NCBI GenBank assembly: GCA_019279435.1
Contig: JAAALK010000082.1
Coordinates: 20,613,116-20,677,115, forward strand
DNA: 64,000 nt
Source of the DNA: Zizania palustris
Lineage: Eukaryota; Streptophyta; Magnoliopsida; Poales; Poaceae
Direction: 5' to 3'
The notes below the pieces were generated by a model, which ran no database searches, was not told the DNA's origin, and worked only from the letters and a program-made list of their open reading frames with translations. Of this stretch, positions 32,461 to 42,733 are shown piece after piece. The first letter of the stretch is position 1; each line of letters starts with the position of its first letter. The position numbers were made by a program, and so were the translations under genes.

Positions 32461-34632
32461 ACCTTTGCTTGCGTAGGCTTTCGGGTGGTTATGACCCTGG
32501 AGCAAGTGGTCCGAGCGGCCGAAAATGTTGTCAGGGCTCCTACTCTTGGAGAGAAGAAACGGAGGCTCGAGCTAGTGGGAGCCTAGGAGATATACAATCG
32601 GGTGTTTAGTAAGCTTGGGACCAAGCCTCCTGCTCTTCCAGACCTAGATGTTGTGGACCCCATCCTGAGGGAGAGGGAGGCAGACAAGGGGCCAATAGGG
32701 GCCTCGAAGCCCCCTTCGAAGAAGACGGCTTGAAAGATGAGAAGCCTAATCCGTCTGAGGTCCCCTTTAGCTTCCCCAACTGTGGAGCCAATCCTCACAC
32801 TGATTGTGGAGGAAAGATCGACCGAAGAGATCTAGGATGCAGAGCTAGAGGCCTTGGTGCCGATGACTACCGAAGCAGTGGCGGTTGAGGAGGAGGCTAT
32901 CCGGGTGGCTGCTCTGCCTCTTGGGTCTCTAGGGGACTCTGGGGTGGTGTTCCTCCAGATGTTTGATTATGTGGGCAGCCCAGTGTAGTCCCTGACTGGT
33001 GCGGAAAGTGGTATGTTCCCCCTCTAGTCGTATTTTGAGTCCATCACATGGTACCTGCATTACATGTTCAGTGTTTTATACATACCTTTTTTAGGTATTG
33101 TTGGCGCAAAAGATTGTGCTAATAAGTTTAAATAACCACAAAGGGTTATTAAGTAAGATGATTGTTTGTGGACTATTCTAGGCCTCCGAGTAGGATAATA
33201 GCCGAGGATAGTTCAGAGTGTTGATTTATTATCTCTTAATTTGATGACTATAACTCAGTAAAGAGGGGGTATTTATAGGCAATAATATACAAGGAGAAGA
33301 CCATTTTACCCTCTAGTTACAACCTTCATAAAGGACACTGTTCCTTGACCTCCATAGGGCTAAAAAGGTAAAAGGTCATGTGAACACTTGGATAAAGCAG
33401 ATGTCCAATCCATCCTAGCGGCGCACCATCGGGAGGGGAACTTTCGGGGAGTTCTCCTTGGCTGAAGCCTCGCTATACCCTTCGGCCTATGACCTTCTAG
33501 AAAAGCTCTCTTCAACGGAGCCTTCTCGATCATCTACATTTCTAAGGAGTGAAGCTTCGACTCCTTATACCCTTCTAATGGAGCCTCTCGAGAAGCCTCC
33601 TACTTACCACGTGGATGGAAGTATTTCCCCCAACAGGTACCTTGGCGGAGGGTCATTCATAGCCTCCTTCGCCCATCAGGGAGGGATCTGCAGTGAAGGG
33701 GAAGGCTCCCATTGAAGTAGTCAACTTGTCTGGATCGAACGATGGGGCCCACTCAGGGGAGGCTTCGGAGGCGACATCCCATCATTCGTAGGCTTATTCT
33801 TAGAGGGACGTCTATCAAGTGATGACAAAGCTCCCACTACTAGCTTTGTTCCTGACTCCGGGACTCGGCTCAAGTCTGTCGAGACTTGGGAAAAATTGAT
33901 CTAGTCACTGAAGTGAACCACTCAGATGGGGTTGAGTTGGGCACTTCCCTTGAAAGGGCTGCCTACTAGGTACGCTTGTCTTGGTACCATTTGGTGGGTT
34001 AATATCAAAGTGTTATTGATTTACTTACTTCCTTTTGCTTGTTCATAGTTCGTTGTGTTGGCCTAGGGGTATGCGGCTTCTTTTGACGTAGAGTGCGGTC
34101 GACTCATAGGTGAGGCTATGAGGCTCCGCAATTACCTTGCCGACTCTAAGGAGAAGGCCTCGAACATGGAGGACACTCTACAGCATGAGTAGGAGAGGCA
34201 AGTGACCTTTGAGGTCGAAGTTGAAAACCTTCGAGCCGAGCAAAATGCTCTAGCGGCTAAGGTTTAGAAGCTCTAGGATAAAAAAGGTATATCCAAAAAA
34301 GGCTATTGAGCTCATGGTTTCGAACTCCGAGCTAAATTAATTGGTGGAGGCCTTGCTCGCCGAACGGTTGAAGAGCGAAGGGGTGGCGGTTGATACTATG
34401 GATGTCCTTCGAGATGTCTTGGAGCGCTTCAGCATGTCTTTCCCTTCATCTTCCACCATCGCAAATGAGCCCCTAGCCTGTCAGCTAAATCTTGTCCAAG
34501 TGGCGGCGAAGATGATGGGGACCACCGGTGCCAAATACAGAGATTTCTCTGGGAGGGTGGGCACCGCCACTACTTGGAAGGCTTTCAGGCGCCTTGTAAG
34601 GCCAAAGGCCAAGAAGCGACGAAGTCCTAGAT
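32461..34632 (+). pseudogene. Same decayed gene, linker and coiled-coil C-terminal part
   Basis: Open stretches in changing frames encode a charged linker (LEQVVRAAENVV..., about 32490-33000). After the solo LTR, about 34190-34400 reads as a coiled coil (EVEVENLRAEQNALAAKV, ELNxLVEALLAERLKSEG), followed by a helical C-terminus to about 34630. Stops near 34190, 34266 and 34337 break the frame. The gene is cut at 34633 by LTR sequence. Introns are possible but not demonstrable. Function unknown. Confidence 0.4.
33099..33635 (-). repeat. 537-bp solo LTR
   Basis: TGTTGG...CCAACA with perfect 6-bp inverted ends, flanked by GGTAT (33094-33098) and GGTAC (33636-33640), a target duplication with one mismatch. 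Orientation is inferred from GTATTTATAGGC (about 33270), which reads as TATAAATAC on the minus strand. The family is not otherwise represented in the window. Confidence 0.75.
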
Positions 34633-34708
34633 TGATGAGCACAGGGACGTGGAAATGGTTGGTCTGATCTTCTGATAGGTATGATTGAGGCGACGAGTGG
34701 ACGTTGAC
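34633..34708 (-). repeat. LTR end remnant of minus-strand gypsy-type element
   Basis: These 76 bases (TGATGAGCACAGGG...) match 35617-35692 in the same orientation. They represent the final part of an LTR; the rest is absent. Confidence 0.7.
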
Positions 34709-35603
34709 TCTTACGGTTGATAAAAGAATTAACAATGTTGAATAACTGTCCAAAACATGTCAAAGTTGTTGGCTGAGACTGGTCCTTACGGTCTATTCTA
34801 AGCAAGCGAGAGTGAAAAAGGTACAAGGACTATGTGACGTGCACTCAGCACGCACAAAAGATCAAGGTTGTCAGACATACAGCATGGATCAGGACACTTT
34901 TGCTACCTGCTACTTGCTCTTCCTTTCGCTTCTTCTGGGTACAGAGCTGAACACTGTGCCACCCAACCTTCTTTTTCCTTTCTTTTGAGTATGGAGTAGG
35001 ACACTTTTGCTACCTGCCCTTTCTTTTTTCCTTCTTCTCTTTTAATTCTTTTCTTGGTACTACCTTTTCCTTTGGATCTGTAGACAAACGAGCTTTTTCT
35101 TGTATTTCTCTAGAAAGAGCTCCGTTGCTTGATCTCAAATCCATATGCGGAGGTAGTATCCAATGATTTTTGAAAGAGGTGTAGAATAGAGAGTCTGCAC
35201 TTTTCTTGCTTGATTGGTTCTTGAAGAACTCCTCATATAAGGATTGCAAAATGACACACGGAGGCTAGTGTTGCCGGTGGATAATACAAAGCGGTTTCCA
35301 ACCTAGCTACAGGCTTGTGATGCGGAACAAGGAAAACACAAAGCGGTGATGAAACAAAACCGAGGCGAACCGATCTCACAAGGAAAAGGGCTCTCGCGAC
35401 AACACAAGACTCAAACTAGACTCAAGAATGCAACTCTAAACAAGCAACAAGACTCGAACAAAGGACTCAAACTCAACAAAGAAAACTAAAATCAATCTAG
35501 CGAAAAGGCTACACAGAACAACAAAGTATTTTTGTGTGGCTTTGCTAGACTTTGGGAAAACGAGAAACACAAGGATAGATTGATACCTAATGGGAAACCT
35601 TTT
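34709..35603 (-). other. Internal region remnant after primer site, minus strand
   Basis: Between the LTR remnant and the primer site. On the minus strand 35249-34900 is largely open (MQSLYEEFFKNQSSKKSAD...), with a Lys/Glu-rich end; I do not recognise it. The remainder (35250-35603) looks like non-coding leader. It may be a gag-side remnant of the same element. Confidence 0.4.
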
Positions 35604-35614
35604 CTCTGATACCA
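35604..35614 (-). other. Primer binding site, minus strand
   Basis: CTCTGATACCA is TGGTATCAGAG on the minus strand, two bases from the LTR. Confidence 0.8.
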
Positions 35615-35616
35615 CT

Positions 35617-36468
35617 TGATGAGCATGGGGATGTACAAATGGTTGGCCCGATCTTTCGATAGGTACGATTGAGGCGACGAGTGGACGTTGACGCTTTAAG
35701 TCTTTCAATCAGGGACAGAAACCTTGCAATCGCTACACCCTCTCGTCTAGTCATTATCAACCACACTTTCATGTAGTCGACCTCACCATGAAGGTTTTGA
35801 TCCTGCGAATCAATCGTAGAACTTTGCAATAACAAGGTAAACGCAATCTAAAATTGTAGATGATAATCTAAAGATTCAAGGTTTGGGGTTTTACAAACCA
35901 GTATACAGTGAAACTGCAACAGTAGAATAATCTAAGCAAAACCTAACCCTAACTCATGGAGGCTACCAACTATTTATAGGATTTATAGAACAGAGTCATG
36001 GGACATGCCCTTGGAATATGGGCTTGTGCCCTAGAAGGAATTCATTCATAATGAGAACCCTGACTTAGCTAAGTTAGGTGTCGTCATATACTGATCAACC
36101 CGATGATCGGAATAGACCATCATCTAATGGTGATGGCAATCGGCCAAGGGTTGATTCTAATAGAAGTCCGAGTGGTGGCCGATGTTGACAGAGCATCACA
36201 GTTGGCTACTGGGTGGAACTCGATCGAAGTCATCAGTAGTCGGCCGATGGCTGATGGAGATCTAATTGATGGTCGATGCCGATAGAGGTCGAAGCCTGCA
36301 TCCGCTTGTGGTCCGTATGATGGTTGGCTGTCGGCCGATGGTGTTGGTGATCCGTCTGATGGCTTAAGCTGATGGAGCCGGCGTCCGCTGAATAGCCGAT
36401 GCCGTGGGTGATCCTAGTGATGGCCGATGCTGATGGAGGTCGCAATCGGTAATCGGCCCGATCCAGCA
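35617..36468 (-). repeat. LTR of minus-strand gypsy element
   Basis: On the minus strand it runs TGCTGGATCGG...GCTCATCA, 852 bp. It is preceded by a purine tract and followed by a primer site, so it serves both as a 3' LTR for pol remnants on its right and as a 5' LTR for the remnant on its left. A TATA box (TATAAATAG on the minus strand) lies at about 35967-35976. U3 repeats GGCCGATG-like motifs (36175-36460). Confidence 0.75.
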
Positions 36469-36482
36469 TGTCTTCCCCCATG
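36469..36482 (-). other. Polypurine tract, minus strand
   Basis: TGTCTTCCCCCATG reads CATGGGGGAAGACA on the minus strand, abutting the LTR start. Confidence 0.7.
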
Positions 36483-36541
36483 TTCCTATGTATAATACAT
36501 TCATAACCGAAACTGAGTAATCAACTCATAGGATAGTTGGT

Positions 36542-36569
36542 CTAAGTTACAAGGAGCGAATTCACCTGA
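36542..36569 (-). pseudogene. pol: Minus-strand gypsy pol, last codons
   Basis: The final codons (VNSLLVT and stop TAG) of the pol frame continue from 42036-42126. The CRM-like element split this frame and duplicated CCTGA. Confidence 0.7.
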
Positions 36570-37477
36570 TGATGAGGACATCACTTCACATGATACACAC
36601 ATGGAGCCTCCACCTACAATTCAGTTACTAGGACGAATCACATGCGCCCGTGCCCGTCGCTTGAACCATGAGGTTAATTCTTTCCTTAGCAACTATGTCA
36701 ATATTTGTTTGGATGGGATGCTACTGAATACTAGTGATATTTTGTTGCTTAGGAACATGGGAGATGGAATAGAAGAGTTGGACTTGAAGACGGAGCCGCA
36801 CGGATGTTTGAAGTCAAGATTTCGCTGGTTCGGACTACATCGACCACCCTGCACCAAAATGGCCATAACTTCCTCATACGAAGTCCGATTGGCGCGTTCT
36901 TTGACTTTTTGGAAAGCTGAGGAGAAGACGGATCGTTTGCCGCTGGTTTCACATCGTTTGGAGTCTCGAGTCGTTCTGTGTGACCGAAACCGTCCTGCGT
37001 GACAGAACTGGGCCGTGTTGGCCCATAGTGCATGTCTGTTCGTCTTCTAGCCACAGCCCATGTCTGTTTGTCTTCCACAGGCCGCCGCCCTATATATTCT
37101 CACGCCAGCCACCTCTAGGGTTAGGTTTTGCTTTGTTGCATCTACACTGTTGTGTTTAGATCCCGCCTCTTGCACCGGACCGATTGGCTGCTGCATTGGC
37201 GTTTGTGAAACCTCACTTTATCCTCGTTTGTCTGTGATTTGGCATTCGATTTGTATCCTTCCTGTTCTTGCTTGTGTTCTTGGGTTCGCTTGCAGGAATT
37301 AGCCTTCGTGGCGAGGTCAATCGCGTTCTGCGTGGTTGATAACCAACGGAGACAGTGGTGTAACGATTGCAAGGTTTTGATCCGCCGGACCGGAGCCTTG
37401 GATCGCCAACGTCGAGATTCTCCACCAACCCAAGTTTATCCCTTACCTAGCGGAAGATCGGGACCACTCCCCCATCA
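36570..37477 (+). repeat. 5' LTR of CRM-like element
   Basis: 908 bp, nearly identical to 41128-42035. Its first 433 bases contain the same open frame as the pol end (ATG at 36601). A TATATATTC promoter-like site lies at about 37090-37098. Confidence 0.9.
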
Positions 37478-37479
37478 GC

Positions 37480-37493
37480 TGGTATCAGAGCTC
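37480..37493 (+). other. Primer binding site of CRM-like element
   Basis: TGGTATCAGAGCTC, two bases after the LTR end. Confidence 0.85.
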
Positions 37494-38749
37494 AGTTTTC
37501 CCGTTAGGTAATTTCGATCTACTTTTGTTTTTACCCAGAGTCCAGAAAAACCGCACCAAAAAAATTCCCCACCGAGAACCCCTTCGTGCCTTGCGATTTT
37601 AATTTCAGTTTTAACTTTGTTGAGTTCGTGTTCTTGGTCGAGTCTTGTTGCTGGTTTAGTCATCCCTCTGTGTCGTTTGAGTAGTAGTTGTTCTTGTGTC
37701 TCAGAAAAAATTTCCCCACCGAAAAACCCCCCTTCCGCAACCCTATTTGTTTTCCACATCCAGTCTCTTGTGACCCCCCTTCAGTAAAACAGGCATAACT
37801 TTTCGCTCGTTTGGCAGAAAAATCTGAAATTTTTTGAGCGTGTTCCTGACCCGATTTGGAGGGTACCCTAACCCACAAAGGTCGGTTAGCCCTCACCAAA
37901 ATCGCCAAAAAAAATCGGGAAGATAAAGAAAAAAATTGGACAAAGTTTTTGCTCGCCGGACAGCGAACTTGTTTGAATTTTTGCAAGCCACATCCCACCT
38001 CAGTTGTAGGTGCCAATTTTTGTGGTTACTCCTCTGGTCATCCTTGTTTCAAAAAAAAATAGAGTGAAAAAAAAAGGGAGAAAAAAAATATATAAAAAAA
38101 GAGAAACAGTCCTGTTAGTTGCTTGTCCGAACTCTTGTCCGAACTCCTGTCCGAACTCTTGTCCGATCTGAGGTAGTCTTTGGCTGTTTGTTGCTTGTCC
38201 GATCTCTTGTCTGAACCTTTGTCCGAACTCTTGTCCGATCCCTTGTCCGATCCAAGCAGCAGCAGAAGAAAAAAAAAATTTGTGCACATACCCTTGTCCG
38301 ATCACTTGTCCGATCTCTTGTCCGATCCCTTGTCCGATCTATAGAGAGCTGATTTTGACCTGTTTTTTGCTTCCTTTTGATTTTTGGGCACATAGTTTCC
38401 CTCTATTGCTTGAACTTTCACTTTGGGAGCACTACGGTCAGCAACTTTGACAAGTACTTGGGAACACTTATTGAACTTGGTTTAACTGTTATTATTATCG
38501 CTAATCCTTGCTACTCACTTTGCCTTCCAAGCTACACCTTTCTCTTGGTCAGGACAGGTTCATTCCTTGCAATTGCCACCACCCTCCACTTGGTTCATCA
38601 CCTGTAGGCCGGTGACCTCACTGCGGCGTGGTAAGAACACTTGCAAGCGTGGGTAAGGTGCTTGACGGATTGCTTCCACCACACATCCACCACCCCACCT
38701 AGCTGTTTTACATAAGGATTATTCTTTGTTGCTTTGTCTTTACACTAAC
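37494..38749 (+). other. Leader of CRM-like element, gag absent
   Basis: No Gag-like frame or zinc knuckle was found. The region is U-rich with A-rich runs near 38050-38100, and a TTGTCCGA repeat array at 38122-38340. The coding region begins at ATG 38750 with sequence usually found at the gag-protease boundary, so gag appears deleted. Confidence 0.65.
38122..38340 (+). repeat. TTGTCCGA(A/T)CTC minisatellite
   Basis: About 13 copies of a roughly 12-base unit in three blocks (38122-38171, about 38193-38250, 38291-38340), separated by unrelated spacers. Confidence 0.85.
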
Positions 38750-41560
38750 ATGGCAGCACTTATTGTACAACGTGACTTGAGCACTCACATGGACCACGAC
38801 GACCAGGCATAACGGAACAATATATTTCAGACCATCTTCCTCGTCAATAACCGTCGTGCGCGTGTCATCATCGACAGTGGTAGTTGCAACAATTTGGGGA
38901 GCCTCGACGTGGTAACTAAGCTACAACTTCCCACACGTGCACATCCACACCCTTACCATGTGCAATGGCTCAACGACAGCGGTAAGGTCAAGGTAACACA
39001 AACTGTTCACATCGAATTTTCCATTGGTATATACTTCGGAAGTGCTGATTTTGATGTAGTACCAATGCAAGCATGTTCTCTATTACTTGGTAGACCTTGG
39101 GTATATGATACTGATGCTACACACCATGGTAGGAGCAATAAGTACACATTTATGTATAAAGGAAAGAAAGTTACATTGCTTCCTATGACTCCTGCTGAAA
39201 TTGTGAAATTTGAACAAGAAAAACGTGCTAGGGACTCACAAAAGAGCACACAACCTTCTGAAAATCAGCAAGTAGCTGAGACATTTTCGAGGCAACAAAA
39301 AGATAAAGTTGTTTTTCCTTCTTCATCACAAGCTATTAATCTTAAAGGACGTGTCATGCATGCAACTAAAACTAACCTTGCAGTACGTAGCTCTCTTGGT
39401 CTTGCAGGTTCCTACCGGCGTTTTGTGAGAGATTTCAGCACCATAACCGGTCATTTGCCTGAGTTGACCAAGAAGGGAGTTACTTCTACTTGGGAGTCAG
39501 CACAAGAACAAGCTCTTGCCACACTCAAGGATCGCATTACACACGCACCTCTACTTCAGCTACCCGATTTTAGTAAGCCTTTTGAGTTAGAATGTGATGC
39601 TAGTGATTTTGGCATAGGAGATGTGCTGCTACAAGGCGGTAAACCCGTGACCTATTCTAGTGAGAAATTGCATGGTCCACAATTGAATTATTTTACATAT
39701 GATAAGGAATTATATGCCTTAGTGTGTGTGCTTGAAACTTGGCAACATTACCTTTTGCCTGAGGAGTTTATTATACATTCTGATCATGACGCACTCAAAT
39801 ATTTGAGAGGGCAAGCTAAACTGAACCGTAGACATGTAAAATGGGTTGAATTTATTGAATCTTTCCCATACATTGTGAAATACAAGAATGGCAAAGAAAA
39901 TGTGGTTGCTGATGCATTGTCTCGCATGGTTGTTCTTTTATCTCAACTTGATATTAACGTTCCAGATTTGGAAAGTTTGAAAGATTTGTATGTTGTAGAT
40001 AAAGAATTTGCTGAACCATACACTAAATGTAATGAGGGGAAAGACTGGAAAACATTTCATGATTATGACGGTTTCTTGTCCCATACTAACAAGCTTTGTG
40101 TTCCAGATTCGTCCGTACATTTGCTGTTGTTGCAGGAATCACATGGCGATGGATTAATGGAACATTTTAGGAGAGATAAGACTTTGGCCCTGCTGTCCAA
40201 TAATTTTTATTGGCTCAAGATGCGGAGAGATGTTGAACGATTTGTGCAGCGTTGTGCCACATACCATAAAGCTAAGTCCAAACTTAACCCATATGGTTTG
40301 TATACTCCACTTCCCGTTTCTAGTGCACCTTGGGAAGATATTAGCATGGACTTTATTGTGGGATTGCCTAGGACAAAGAGGGGGAGAGACTCCATATTTG
40401 TAAGAGTGGATAGGTTTTCTAAAATGGCACACTTTATTCCCTGTCACAAGACCAACGATGCTTCACATATTGCTGATTTGTTTTTCAGGGAAATTGTGAG
40501 ATTGCACGGGATGCCTAGAACCATCATTTCAGATCATGATGTGAAGTTTATGAGTTACTTTTGGAAGACAATGTGGGCCAAGCTTGGCACAAAATTGCTG
40601 TTTTCAACAACTTGTCACCCGCCAACTGATGGTCAAACAGAGATGGTAAACCGTACACTATCCATGTTGCTGCGAACAATGAGTAAGAAGAACTTGAAAG
40701 AATGGGAGGACTGTCTTCCACATGTTGAGTCTGCATACAATAGAGCTGTCCACTCAACAACACAATTGTGCCCGTCTGAAGTGGTGTATGGTTTTAAGCC
40801 AATCACACTACTTGATTTGCTGCCACTTCCTTTTCAAGAGAGAGCAAACATAGAGACAACTAAGCGTGCAGAGTTTGTGAAAGCTATGCATCTGAAGACC
40901 AAGGAAGTTATAGAAAAGAAGGCACACTATTTTGCTCAGAAGACAAATAAAGGAAGAAAGAAGATGTTTTTCAAACCAGGAGATCTTGTTTGGTTGTACT
41001 TGCGCAAGGATCGTTTTCTTGATTTGAGAAAGTTTAAATTGATGCCCCGTGCGGATGATTTAAAACCCTATTTGGGAGCTGACGATGAGCTTGAGTCGAG
41101 GACGACTCCAATTCAAGAAGGGGAGGATGATGAGGACATCACTTCACATGATACACACATGGAGCCTCCACCTACAATTCAGTTACTAGGACGAATCACA
41201 TGCGCCCGTGCCCGTCGCTTGAACCATGAGGTTAATTCTTTCCTTAGCAACTATGTCAATATTTGTTTGGATGGGATGCTACTGAATACTAGTGATATTT
41301 TGTTGCTTAGGAACATGGGAGATGGAATAGAAGAGTTGGACTTGAAGACGGAGCCGCACGGATGTTTGAAGTCAAGATTTCGCTTGTTCGGACTACATCG
41401 ACCACCCTGCACCAAAATGGCCATAACTTCCTCATACGAAGTCCGATTGGCGCGTTCTTTGACTTTTTGGAAAGCTGAGGAGAAGACGGATCGTTTGCCG
41501 CTGGTTTTACATCGTTTGGAGTCTCGCGTCGTTCTGTGTGACCGAAACCGTCCTGCGTGA
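38750..41560 (+). pseudogene. pol: CRM-like Pol, RT domain deleted in frame (PR-RNase H-IN)
   Basis: One TAA at 38810-38812 interrupts the frame 20 codons after ATG 38750; it is then open to TGA 41558-41560 (888 codons from ATG 38894). Protease DSG lies at 38873-38881, upstream of that ATG. Using 38894 residues: the protease-like part ends near 125; RNase H starts abruptly at about 168 (GLAGSYRRFVRDFS), so all of RT is missing. DAS is at about 235 and ADALSR at about 340. Integrase follows; its zinc motif ends CATYHK where CATCHK is usual. The catalytic triad is D486, D547, E583. At about 721 (PRADDLKPYLG) some 35 residues of the IN C-terminus are missing, also in frame. Residues 745-888 lie in the 3' LTR. 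Confidence 0.85.
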
Positions 41561-42035
41561 CAGAACTGGGCCGTGTTGGCCCATAGTGCATGTCTGTTCG
41601 TCTTCTAGCCACAGCCCATGTCTGTTTGTCTTCCACAGGCCGCCGCCCTATATATTCTCACGCCAGCCACCTCTAGGGTTAGGTTTTGCTTTGTTGCATC
41701 TACACTGTTGTGTTTAGATCCCGCCTCTTGCACCGGACCGATTGGCTGCTGCATTGGCGTTTGTGAAACCTCACTTTATCCTCGTTTGTCTGTGATTTGG
41801 CATTCGATTTGTATCCTTCCTGTTCTTGCTTGTGTTCTTGAGTTCGCTTGCAGGAATTAGCCTTCGTGGCGAGGTCAATCGCGTTCTGCGTGGTTGATAA
41901 CCAACGGAGACAGTGGTGTAACGATTGCAAGGTTTTGATCCGCCGGACCGGAGCCTTGGATCGCCAACGTCGAGATTCTCCACCAACCCAAGTTTATCCC
42001 TTACCTAGCAGAAGATCGGGACCACTCCCCCATCA
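41128..42035 (+). repeat. 3' LTR of CRM-like element
   Basis: Preceded by the purine tract AAGAAGGGGAGGA and followed by CCTGA. Its first 433 bases are translated as the pol C-terminus, containing the GRITCARARRLNHEVNSF motif. Confidence 0.9.
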
Positions 42036-42126
42036 CCTGATCATCGAGTTGTTGGACTCGGGCACGAGTCATCGGTCCTAGGTACTCAGGTGTGGGTGTA
42101 TCAGCCATGGGAATGTCGTCATCATA
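42036..42126 (-). pseudogene. pol: Minus-strand gypsy pol C-terminus
   Basis: The minus strand reads YDDDIPMADTP...YLGPMTRARVQQLDDQ, the motif that ends pol in CRM-like grass gypsy elements. It continues at 36569-36542 after removal of the inserted element. A TAG lies just upstream (about 42150). The rest of pol is not found to the right. Confidence 0.75.
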
Positions 42127-42733
42127 GATGGATGAGGCCCACCTCTAGAAGCAAATGCAGACGCAGCCTCCTCCGATGCCTTCTCCAAACCATCCTCCAA
42201 CAGACCCTAAGGTGTAGTCTCCTTAGGGCCTCAATGTAATATTCTTAACTTATGAAAAAAAAAGAACTTCTTTTGGGTTGTTTTGTACTCAGGACTTGGC
42301 ATGTGTCCCATCTCCTGAAATTGAAGTACTTGAAGCCACTGAAGGCCTTCGTCACCAATGGGAGATTTTCAAAGCCTTGAAACCTGACAGGTGCACTCGC
42401 TTTTCTATTCCCCATGCTAGATTAGGAAGCATTTTACCTGAAATGATTAACGAAGTACTTACTTCTCTAAAGGAGGAAGAAAAGATAGTAGGGGAATTGT
42501 CTTCATCGTCGTAGTATGTAGATTGGTCAAGTAGAGACGAAGGGCCTGCTGAGGTATTGTCTTCATCTTCAGAGTTTGTAGACTTGTCCGACGCAGAACA
42601 AGAGTCTACTGTGGCAGAGACTAGCCATCAAGGGCTTCGTACTTGGGTAGAGCTTCAAGAGGAGCGGAGGGTCTGGAGGGCTTCGAAGAAGAGGAAATGG
42701 TCTAGGACCAAGGCTAAGAAGAAGACTACGTTG
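42127..42733 (+). pseudogene. Unassigned acidic ORF remnant
   Basis: The first about 150 bases show nothing. From 42278 the plus strand is open for 78 codons to a TAG near 42512, and a second open stretch runs 42557-42754. Sequence such as LPEMINEVLTSLKEEEKIVGELSSSS looks protein-like. A 46-base segment is repeated (about 42495 and 42560), giving two Ser/Asp/Glu-rich tails. The basic end (KKRKWSRTKAKKKT) runs into the LTR at 42734. I do not recognise the family. Confidence 0.35.

Larger units (their letters stand above)
36570..42035 (+). mobile_element. CRM-like Ty3-gypsy element, non-autonomous, complete ends
   Basis: Two 908-bp LTRs (TGATGAGGAC...CCATCA) differ by about five substitutions seen by eye. 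A perfect CCTGA target duplication (36565-36569 and 42036-42040), a primer site and a purine-rich tract are present. The 5466-bp element lacks gag and the RT domain but keeps protease, RNase H and integrase sequence in one long frame. CRM-like assignment rests on TGATGA LTR ends, a pol frame running into the 3' LTR, and RNase H/IN sequence style. It likely moved recently using proteins supplied by a relative. Confidence 0.85.

Noticed and set aside
36601..37002. Separate 133-codon gene in the 5' LTR of the CRM-like element
   Set aside because: It is the LTR copy of the pol C-terminus; treated as part of the LTR and not an independent gene.
38122..38340. Possible CRISPR array
   Set aside because: Unit is about 12 bases with no regular unique spacers, lies within a plant retrotransposon leader, and has no cas genes.
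38115..38393. Minus-strand repetitive proteins (SDK or RTRD repeats)
   Set aside because: These are translations of the TTGTCCGA minisatellite in several frames; there is no start context or homologous domain.
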